Origin: a virus
Reading direction: 5' to 3' (one strand)
Virus record (IMG/VR): IMGVR_UViG_3300044960_000681
Location: 1 to 24,376 of that record
Length of the DNA stretch: 24,376 nt
The notes beneath the pieces are model-generated. The model was given only the letters and a program-made list of their open reading frames with translations, was not told the DNA's origin and made no database searches. This document shows positions 6,081 to 12,378 of the stretch, one piece after another. Both the position numbers and the translations under genes were made by a program. The stretch's first letter is position 1, and every line of letters starts with the position of its first letter.

Positions 6081-9023
6081 ATGGCAATAGGACCTTTAGA
6101 AACTTTTGTATTTCCAGGTGTATATGTAAAAACTAATATGGAAGCAGCAGGAGTCTCTACTACAGGAGATATTCGTATACCTGCTTTTATAGGGGTATCT
6201 TCTGAAACTTTAAGAGTAAGCAATTTTGAAATGATTAGAGGTTCTTCTGCTATAGCAGATAATCTTATTTTAGATGAGGATGTTAATAGCCCTGTAGTAC
6301 AATTAACAGGTACTGAAAATAAATTTAAAGTTAAAAATTTTCCTATAGTAACAGGAGATGGTAGTGGAAAAGTCGCTACTTCTCCTAATAGTGTAATTGT
6401 AACTGTTAATGGAGAAAATGTAGCAGTAAATGCTGTAAATGGTTTAACAGGAGAAGTTACTTTAGCTCAAGTTCCTAAAGCAGGAGATGAAGTAAGAGCT
6501 AATTATTATTATAAAAGAAGAGATACTTATATAGAAAATGAAGATCTTTCAAATCAAGTAGATGGAGTTACAAAAACTTTTAAAGTAAAGAGTCTTAGAA
6601 TAGTAAAAGGGGATAATGGCGGAAGAAATGCTACTAATGCAGATATAAATAATACAGTTAATATTCTTTATAATCCAGATCCTACTGTTATAGGGGATGA
6701 ATACGAAAGAGAAGTTAAGGTTTTTAAAGTAACTGTAGATGGTATAGAAGTTGAAGTTATAAATTTAGAAGGTTCTGAGGGTCTTTTTACATTAAAAGAT
6801 GCTCCTGCATTAAATTCTACTTTACTAGTTTCTTATTTTACAAATAATTATCAAGATACTTATGATATTTTACCTGCTTCTAAAGTAGATAGAATAACTA
6901 AAGTAGGTCTTAGTCAAGATACTAATGATTTTTCTGTAGGTGAAGATTGTGTTTTAACTGATGATAATAAATTACATTGGGGTCATTCAGTATCTGTAGA
7001 AGAAGGTTTATATACAATAGGATCTAATCCTCTTATTAATAATATTTCTGCTTCTTTAACAGATACTTGGGTATATGGTAGAGTATCTACTCCTTTGGAT
7101 CCTTATATAGTAGGAGATACTATTCAAAAAAATGCAAGAGGAGAAGTAATTAATAAAGATGGTAATAAAGACTTTTTATTACCTTCTATTCCTGTAAAAG
7201 GAGATGGTACAGGAACTCCTACTGAAGATCCTAATGATATTATAGCATATGTAGGAGATACTTGGTTACATGCTTATGCAAATGGACCTGTTACAGTAAC
7301 TAAAATTAGAGGAAATAAAATAACATTAGCAGTATCTCCTTCTCAAACTTTAGAAGAAATTGTTTTTGTAACTTATAGAGAAAATCTTTTAATAAATGAA
7401 AAATGGACCCTTGTTAATAAAGTTTCTGGTAATACAGGAATAGGTAAGTATGTAATATCTTCTAGAGCAAGTGGAAATGCTTTAGCAGTTACATATGTAT
7501 CTGGAGATATTTCTCCTGTTTATGCAGGAACAGGAGCATTTAATGCTCAAGTAAATCCTTTAAAAGCTTCTGTTGAGAGAGTAACTATTACTTTTGATGG
7601 TGTAGGAGGATTTACAGTATCTTCTAAAAAAGGTCCCTCTTTTACAGAAGATGGTAAAACAGGATCTATAACAGTAGATGGAGCTAATACGGGTTTTATA
7701 GGTCAAACTTATATAGATCCTATGACTGGTTTTAGAATTACTTTTACAGGTGATACAGGTTTATTTAATCCTAGTAGTGGAGATCATATTGTTTATGATA
7801 TAGGAAATCCTTCAGCTTCTTCTGTAGAAGAACAATTATATATTACTACAAGTAATGATATTGTAAGAGTTATTCCAGGAATAAATTTAGTAGTTTCTTC
7901 TACTAATGGAGGAGCAATAGATAATACTTATGATAGTGTTATTATTAATACATATAATAAAAGTGGTAATGAACCTGAAATAGGTGATATTTATTATGTT
8001 ACTTTTGATAAAGAAAAAACAGATTATGGTGTTAAATTTTTTACTAATATGAGAGATGTTATTAAATATGCAGGACCTATTACAATAAATAATAAATTAA
8101 GTCTTGCAGCTAATCTTGCTTTTTTAAATGGAGCACAAGCAGTAGCTTTAAAACAAATAAAACGAGCAGAAGGTTCTACTGATGCTTCTGTAGAAAGTTA
8201 TATAGAAGGTATAGATGCTTTTAATGAACCTTTACCTAATGGGATACGTCCTTCTTTAATACAACCTTTAACTACTAATTCTGAAGTAATAAGTTATTTA
8301 AAATCTTCTAATGCTATTCAATCTAGCATTAGATATAAAAATGAAAGAACTTCTATTGTAGGTTTTGCTATAGGGACTACTCCAGAAGAGGTTATTAGAT
8401 CTGTTCAAAATATAAAATCTGAAAAAATAACAGCTGTTTATCCTGATGGTGCTGTAATAGGGATTACAGATGCTTATGGTAATGAAACTGAATATGTAGT
8501 AGATGGATCTATGATTGCAGCCGCTATATCTGGTAGAGATGTTTCCCCAGCTTCAGATATTGCTACTACTTTAACTAATAGTACTCTTGTAGGATTTAAA
8601 AGATTATATAGGAGATTAGATAATGTAACAGCAGCTTTAGTAGCAAATGCTGGTTGTACTGTATTAGAAGAACAAACACCTTTTATAAAAATATTATTTT
8701 ATATAACAACTGATACTTCTACAGCAGTTACTAGAGACCCAAGAATAATAGAAGTTAAACATTATGTACAACAAGGTTTAAGAAGAGCTTTAGATAGATA
8801 TATAGGTGTTAAAAATTTACCAAAAATACAAGCTCAAGTTAAAGATAGTGTTGGATCTTTTTTTAAGGCTTTAAAACAAAAAGAAATTATATATGATTTT
8901 ACAGGTATAAGTGTAAAACAGAATGAACAAGATCCTTCTACTTTAGATGTAGAAGCTTATTATAGTCCAGTATTTCCTTTGAATTGGATAGTAGTAACAT
9001 TAAATTTGAGACAAAGTTTATAA
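6081..9023 (+). CDS. Contractile tail sheath protein, extra-long
   Basis: 980 residues, longer than the roughly 380-700 usual for phage sheaths. The N-terminus FVFPGVYVKTN...IRIPAFIG is typical of sheath proteins (G-V-Y opening, then a strand leading to FIG). Residues about 68-258 insert two beta modules ending in VRANYYYKRRDTY and LLVSYFTNNYQDTY; the shared DTY suggests duplication. The middle (about 260-640) is beta-rich and poorly recognised. From about 640 the sheath core returns: FDKEKTDYGVKFF, INNKLSLAANLAFLNGA, then a C-terminal domain (RRLDNVTAALVANAGCT..., RRALDRYIGVKN..., SVGSFFKALKQKEIIYDF..., PLNWIVVTLNLR) that interlocks neighbouring subunits in the known sheath fold. GGAGAG precedes the ATG. 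The added beta domains probably project from the outside of the tail. Confidence 0.9.
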   Translation: MAIGPLETFVFPGVYVKTNMEAAGVSTTGDIRIPAFIGVSSETLRVSNFEMIRGSSAIADNLILDEDVNSPVVQLTGTENKFKVKNFPIVTGDGSGKVATSPNSVIVTVNGENVAVNAVNGLTGEVTLAQVPKAGDEVRANYYYKRRDTYIENEDLSNQVDGVTKTFKVKSLRIVKGDNGGRNATNADINNTVNILYNPDPTVIGDEYEREVKVFKVTVDGIEVEVINLEGSEGLFTLKDAPALNSTLLVSYFTNNYQDTYDILPASKVDRITKVGLSQDTNDFSVGEDCVLTDDNKLHWGHSVSVEEGLYTIGSNPLINNISASLTDTWVYGRVSTPLDPYIVGDTIQKNARGEVINKDGNKDFLLPSIPVKGDGTGTPTEDPNDIIAYVGDTWLHAYANGPVTVTKIRGNKITLAVSPSQTLEEIVFVTYRENLLINEKWTLVNKVSGNTGIGKYVISSRASGNALAVTYVSGDISPVYAGTGAFNAQVNPLKASVERVTITFDGVGGFTVSSKKGPSFTEDGKTGSITVDGANTGFIGQTYIDPMTGFRITFTGDTGLFNPSSGDHIVYDIGNPSASSVEEQLYITTSNDIVRVIPGINLVVSSTNGGAIDNTYDSVIINTYNKSGNEPEIGDIYYVTFDKEKTDYGVKFFTNMRDVIKYAGPITINNKLSLAANLAFLNGAQAVALKQIKRAEGSTDASVESYIEGIDAFNEPLPNGIRPSLIQPLTTNSEVISYLKSSNAIQSSIRYKNERTSIVGFAIGTTPEEVIRSVQNIKSEKITAVYPDGAVIGITDAYGNETEYVVDGSMIAAAISGRDVSPASDIATTLTNSTLVGFKRLYRRLDNVTAALVANAGCTVLEEQTPFIKILFYITTDTSTAVTRDPRIIEVKHYVQQGLRRALDRYIGVKNLPKIQAQVKDSVGSFFKALKQKEIIYDFTGISVKQNEQDPSTLDVEAYYSPVFPLNWIVVTLNLRQSL

Positions 9024-9048
9024 CTTTATAAAATAAGGAGTTAAAAAT

Positions 9049-9666
9049 ATGAATCGAGTATCTATTGCAAAAAGATTAGAAAATCTATCAACAATATTTA
9101 AAGATAATACCCCTTTTAAGAGGGATTTAAAAGCAATGTCTTTTGTTTTGAACAAAATGTCAGATGAAAAATTTAGAGAGATATTAAATGAAGATTTAAA
9201 ATATCTTGTTGATTATGAAGAAGAAAATGATGATGGTGATAGTAATGTAGAAAATATTGATTTTAATAAGGAAGATGAAAAAAAAGATAATTTAAATATG
9301 GGAGATGATGTTATTTATACTTATTGGACAAGAGAAGCTTCTGAATTAATAAAAGATAATCTTGTACGAGAAATTGTAGCAATGGATAAATCTGTATGTT
9401 GTGATACAGGTAGAAAATTAACTAAAAATCAAATTCCAGAAGGGGTACATGAAAAAGTTCCTCAGAAACCCGATACTTTAAAAAATAAACAGACTCCAGA
9501 TATTTCTAAAAGTATAAAAAGTGATATGGTGAAAAAATCTAAGGGGGAAATTAGAAAAGAAGCTAGTAATAATTTCAGTTTTGTAGAAGGAGTAGAGTTG
9601 TTACCAAATATGGATGAAATAGAAATAACTCCTTCTGATATAAAGGAACTAGGTTTGATATATTAA
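9049..9666 (+). CDS. Uncharacterised charged protein between sheath and tube genes
   Basis: 205 residues, family not recognised. The N-terminal 55 residues are helical and amphipathic (SIAKRLENLSTIF, AMSFVLNKMSDEKFREIL). Then comes an acidic linker (EEENDDGDSNVENID). Residues about 85-125 form a second ordered block (DVIYTYWTREASELIKDNLVREIVAMD, followed by CCDTGRKL). The C-terminal 80 residues are Lys/Pro-rich and probably flexible, ending in an acidic helix (NMDEIEITPSDIKELGLIY). AAGGAG lies 8 nt before the ATG. Sheath and tube genes are normally adjacent, so this interposed gene is notable. It could be a tail accessory or assembly protein made in step with them. Only a single CC pair is present, so a zinc site is not supported. 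Confidence 0.6.
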   Translation: MNRVSIAKRLENLSTIFKDNTPFKRDLKAMSFVLNKMSDEKFREILNEDLKYLVDYEEENDDGDSNVENIDFNKEDEKKDNLNMGDDVIYTYWTREASELIKDNLVREIVAMDKSVCCDTGRKLTKNQIPEGVHEKVPQKPDTLKNKQTPDISKSIKSDMVKKSKGEIRKEASNNFSFVEGVELLPNMDEIEITPSDIKELGLIY

Positions 9667-9700
9667 AATTTTTTAAATAAAATTAACAGGGGAGTAAATA

Positions 9701-10411
9701 ATGGCTGCTAGAGATAGAGATACTTATATACATAGGTTAGGAGTAACTCCTGAAACAGCGTCTTTAATAAGTTCAAAAAATAAAATATATGCTATACCAG
9801 CTGATGGAAATCAAACTACTGCTTTTCAAATAGGAGTATTAAGTAGTTTTGATCCTTCAGAAAGTAGAACTATAGAACCTGTAAGAGGGATTGGTTTTGG
9901 AGATCATGTTGCTGAATTAGTTCCTGGAATGACAGAACCAATGACTATTAGTGTTGTACGAACTGCACAATATTTATCTATGATTTTTCAGGTATTTGGT
10001 TATAAAGGTGGTATAGATGGTATAGTAAGATCATTAAGGCACCATAAATGGCCTTTTGATATTGTACAAGAAATAGTAATTTCTAGATTACCCGCTGTAA
10101 TAGAAGGAAAAGGAGGAGATACTCCTGGACTTACTCCTAATGGTTTAAATGGAGAATTAGATGCTATATTAACTTATTATGAAGGATGCTGGATAAGTGA
10201 TTATAGTGTATCTTATGCAGCAGATGCTGCTCTTGTACAGGAAAATGTAACTGTTAATGTTACTGATATTATAGCAAGTACAAGTGAAGATTATGTTGAA
10301 TTAGGAGATTATTTTAATTTGAATGCTATTTCAAGAATAGCTAATCCAGAAACTAATTTATTAGTAGGAGCGGTATCTACAGGAAGACCTAGTGGAGGTG
10401 TAACTACTTAA
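9701..10411 (+). CDS. Tail tube protein
   Basis: 236 residues, in the range of phage tail tube proteins. The sequence is rich in strands with few charges (YAIPADGNQTTAFQIGVLSSFD, RTIEPVRGIGFGDHVAELVPG, MTISVVRTAQYLSMIFQVFG, ILTYYEGCWISDYSVSYAAD, LVQENVTVNVTDIIA), as expected for the beta-barrel of the contractile-tail tube fold, in which a Glu-Pro plus Gly-rich loop joins strands. It follows the sheath gene after one intervening gene and precedes the chaperone and tape-measure genes, the classical order. GGGGAG lies 7 nt before the ATG. A long-range stem begins at its stop codon, which may help set its high level relative to downstream assembly genes. Confidence 0.85.
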   Translation: MAARDRDTYIHRLGVTPETASLISSKNKIYAIPADGNQTTAFQIGVLSSFDPSESRTIEPVRGIGFGDHVAELVPGMTEPMTISVVRTAQYLSMIFQVFGYKGGIDGIVRSLRHHKWPFDIVQEIVISRLPAVIEGKGGDTPGLTPNGLNGELDAILTYYEGCWISDYSVSYAADAALVQENVTVNVTDIIASTSEDYVELGDYFNLNAISRIANPETNLLVGAVSTGRPSGGVTT

Positions 10412-10520
10412 AGATTAGGTTATAGTGAAAAAAAGATTTATATAAGATAATATATATTAAATTTATTTCCATATTTATATAATATAAAAAATAGAAAATT
10501 CTCTTCACTAAGCCTATCTT
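10411..10520 (+). repeat. Imperfect long-range inverted repeat downstream of the tube gene
   Basis: The left arm, 10411-10429, starts at the last base of the tube stop codon. It pairs with 10504-10520: seven uninterrupted pairs (TAGTGAA with TTCACTA), then ten more pairs interrupted by two single-base bulges on the left arm. Inside the loop, the self-complementary octamer TTATATAA at 10438-10445 and 10475-10482 could form a second stem. The 178-nt gap holds no gene. A possible role is attenuation, RNA stability or partial termination between the abundant tube and low-abundance chaperone genes. No clean T-run follows, so I do not call it a terminator. Confidence 0.55.
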
Positions 10521-10589
10521 AAAATTTTAAAAATAAGAATATAAAATATTTATTTTTATATATTATTTAAATTTAAAAAGGAGATTTAA

Positions 10590-11102
10590 ATGTTTTTAGA
10601 TGCTTTAAAAGAGTTATCACAAAAACTTAATTATACTAAAGAAGTTATTATAGGGGATATGAAATTTGAGATTTCTTTATTAACTTATGAAGAAGAACAA
10701 AAAGTTAGTTCTTTACCAAAAGAAGAAGAGGAACCTTTACTTTTTTATGAAAAAACAAGATCTCAAATACTTTCTTATAGTATAAGGAAAATTAACGGTA
10801 TTGAAATACCTCTTATTGTAGAAGTAGAAATAGATGGAAAAAAAGAACAAAAAGAAAGATCTATTTATATAAAAGAAGAAATAATAAGTAAAATACCTAT
10901 TAAAATAATAGATATTTTATTTGATGCTTATATTGATTTTAAAGAAGAAATAGAATCTAAAATAGAAAAAGAAATAAATTATAAATGGTATAAAACACCG
11001 AAAGAAAGAGAAAAAGAAAGAGAACAAAGATTAAAAAAAGAAGAAAAAGAGGAAGAAAGTATAAATTTGAAAAAAATAGAAGAAGATAAAAATGATAGTT
11101 AG
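10590..11102 (+). CDS. Candidate tail assembly chaperone, first protein
   Basis: 170 residues. It begins with a mixed alpha/beta domain (YTKEVIIGDMKFEISLLTYEEEQKVSSLP, TRSQILSYSIRKINGIEIPL, then a helix IPIKIIDILFDAYIDFKEEIESKI) and ends in a very charged Lys/Glu tail. An IGD-x-FEISLLTYEEE opening, with a helix near residue 115, resembles short tail-assembly proteins found between tube and tape-measure genes, including T4-type hub assembly chaperones. Its position directly upstream of the tape measure, with a second ORF following in the -1 frame, is the standard layout for the chaperone pair. AAAGGAG lies 6 nt before the ATG. No usable slippery heptamer is found (see findings). The role is inferred from order plus general character. 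Confidence 0.6.
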   Translation: MFLDALKELSQKLNYTKEVIIGDMKFEISLLTYEEEQKVSSLPKEEEEPLLFYEKTRSQILSYSIRKINGIEIPLIVEVEIDGKKEQKERSIYIKEEIISKIPIKIIDILFDAYIDFKEEIESKIEKEINYKWYKTPKEREKEREQRLKKEEKEEESINLKKIEEDKNDS

Positions 11103-11113
11103 TTAAAATTATT

Positions 11114-11929
11114 ATGATTGTAGATGAAGCTTATAAAAATATAGAAAAAATAATTTGTTATGGTTTTTTATATGAAAAAATATTATTTAAAGAATATGAA
11201 ATACCAGAATTAATAAATTTTTATAATAAATTACCTTCACCTATTACTAATATATTAATAAAAATAATTACTAATTTAAATAATGTTTATTCAGAATCTT
11301 TAAAATATTTAGAAGGATTTTGTTATTCTTCAAAATCTAGATATTTATGGTCTATTATGGATATTTATAATAGATCTTCTTATGTGGGGATAAAAGGAAT
11401 AGATGAATTAGGTTTAAATAATGTTATAGAAAATTGGATTTATATAAATAAAAAAATAGATGAAGAAGAAGAATATAATAAGTTATTAAATTTAGTTATT
11501 TTAATAGTAGGATCTAATAATAATAAAGCAGCTAAAGCTATAACTAGAAATTATGAAAATCATCAAAAAGAAATAAAAGAATTGAGAGAAGAAATTTGTA
11601 AGTATGGCTATAATCAAAAAAGAGAAATTGAGAATGAAAGGAAAAGAGAAGAATGGGTTGCTCCTTTATTAACAAGAGAAGATTTAGTTAAAGAACTTTA
11701 TAGACAAGCATCAGGATATAAAGATAAACATGATTTATTTATTGAAGAATGGTTAAAAAAGCAACGAGAGAAAAAAGAACAACTTGAAAAAGAAAAAAAA
11801 CAAAAAGTATCTATAAATAAAGCTAAAATAGATGAAGATAAAATGGAATTTTCTAGAGCAGCTAATGAAGAAGATTTAAAAAAAATAGGATTAAATATAA
11901 AAAAAATAAGTAAAAGAATAATAAGATAG
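11114..11929 (+). CDS. Candidate second tail assembly chaperone (not a clear frameshift product)
   Basis: 271 residues. Residues 1-110 are mainly helical and hydrophobic (IEKIICYGFLYEKILFKEYEIPELINFYNKLP, YLEGFCYSSKSRYLWSIMDIYN). The middle is helical, and the last 110 residues are Lys/Glu-rich coiled coil (KKQREKKEQLEKEKKQKV). It lies in the -1 frame relative to the first chaperone candidate, starts 11 nt after that gene's TAG, and ends 10 nt before the tape-measure start. No Shine-Dalgarno sequence precedes ATG 11114 (AGTTAAAATTATT), so translation probably depends on reinitiation after the upstream stop. By synteny it may help load the tape measure into the growing tube. The function is inferred, and a baseplate-hub assembly role is an alternative. 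Confidence 0.5.
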   Translation: MIVDEAYKNIEKIICYGFLYEKILFKEYEIPELINFYNKLPSPITNILIKIITNLNNVYSESLKYLEGFCYSSKSRYLWSIMDIYNRSSYVGIKGIDELGLNNVIENWIYINKKIDEEEEYNKLLNLVILIVGSNNNKAAKAITRNYENHQKEIKELREEICKYGYNQKREIENERKREEWVAPLLTREDLVKELYRQASGYKDKHDLFIEEWLKKQREKKEQLEKEKKQKVSINKAKIDEDKMEFSRAANEEDLKKIGLNIKKISKRIIR

Positions 11930-11939
11930 GAGAGTAAAA

Positions 11940-12173
11940 ATGACTCCTAATGAGTTAAATGATTTAAAAACACAAATAGAATTAATTAATAAACTTAAAA
12001 ATGCTAAAAGAGATTTATTAAGAAAAGAAGAGGAACAAAATAAAGATCTTGTACGTTTAATAAATAGTAGAAAAAGAGAAGTAGATGTATTAACTACTTT
12101 ATCAGATGTTTATAGTGATTTAGCAGATAAAGAAGATGAGTTAATGGATAAATTATATGATATAAGAAAGTGA
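11940..12173 (+). CDS. N-terminal coiled-coil segment of the tape measure (ends at TGA before a frame change)
   Basis: 77 residues, entirely predicted coiled coil (ELNDLKTQIELINKLKNAKRDLL, KREVDVLTTLSDVYSDLADKEDELMDKLYDIRK). AGGAG lies 8 nt before the ATG, a normal strong start. It ends with TGA at 12171-12173, but the +1 frame is open from 12166 and continues the same coiled-coil character for 71 codons before the first ATG of the main tape-measure ORF. That downstream ATG has no ribosome binding site. The simplest reading is that 11940-15228 encodes a single tape-measure protein of about 1,095 residues, joined by +1 recoding or broken by an assembly error. A stand-alone 77-residue protein is possible but less likely. 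Confidence 0.65.
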   Translation: MTPNELNDLKTQIELINKLKNAKRDLLRKEEEQNKDLVRLINSRKREVDVLTTLSDVYSDLADKEDELMDKLYDIRK

Positions 12174-12378
12174 AGAATATAAAAAAATTATTAATGATAT
12201 AGAGAAACAAGAAGAATCAATAAAAAATTTAAAAGAAGAAGTAAAAAAATATAATAAAAATTTAGAAGATATAACAAATAATTTTTCTAAAATAAAAGGA
12301 GGTGCAGATTCTTTAAGAGATAAATTAAAAGAACTTTATGAGTTAGAATCAGGTGATATAAAAAATAGTAGTATAGAA
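12166..12378 (+). other. Open +1-frame stretch joining the two tape-measure ORFs (possible recoding site)
   Basis: From 12166, after an in-frame TAA at 12163-12165, the frame of the main tape-measure ORF is open with no ATG until 12379. It encodes a Lys/Glu/Leu coiled coil (EEYKKIINDIEKQEESIKNL and onward). The two frames are both open only over 12166-12170, so any shift must occur at about ATA AGA AAG TGA. Skipping the T of TGA gives AAG-GAA-GAA. A -2 slip at AAG is an alternative. No prfB-like upstream Shine-Dalgarno sequence is seen. Confidence 0.6.

Noticed and set aside
12171-12182. Reassigned TGA (read as an amino acid) joining the tape-measure ORFs
   Set aside because: After the TGA the same frame meets TAA at 12180-12182, so a frame change is needed, not readthrough. 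TGA also ends the genes at 5408 and 16080.
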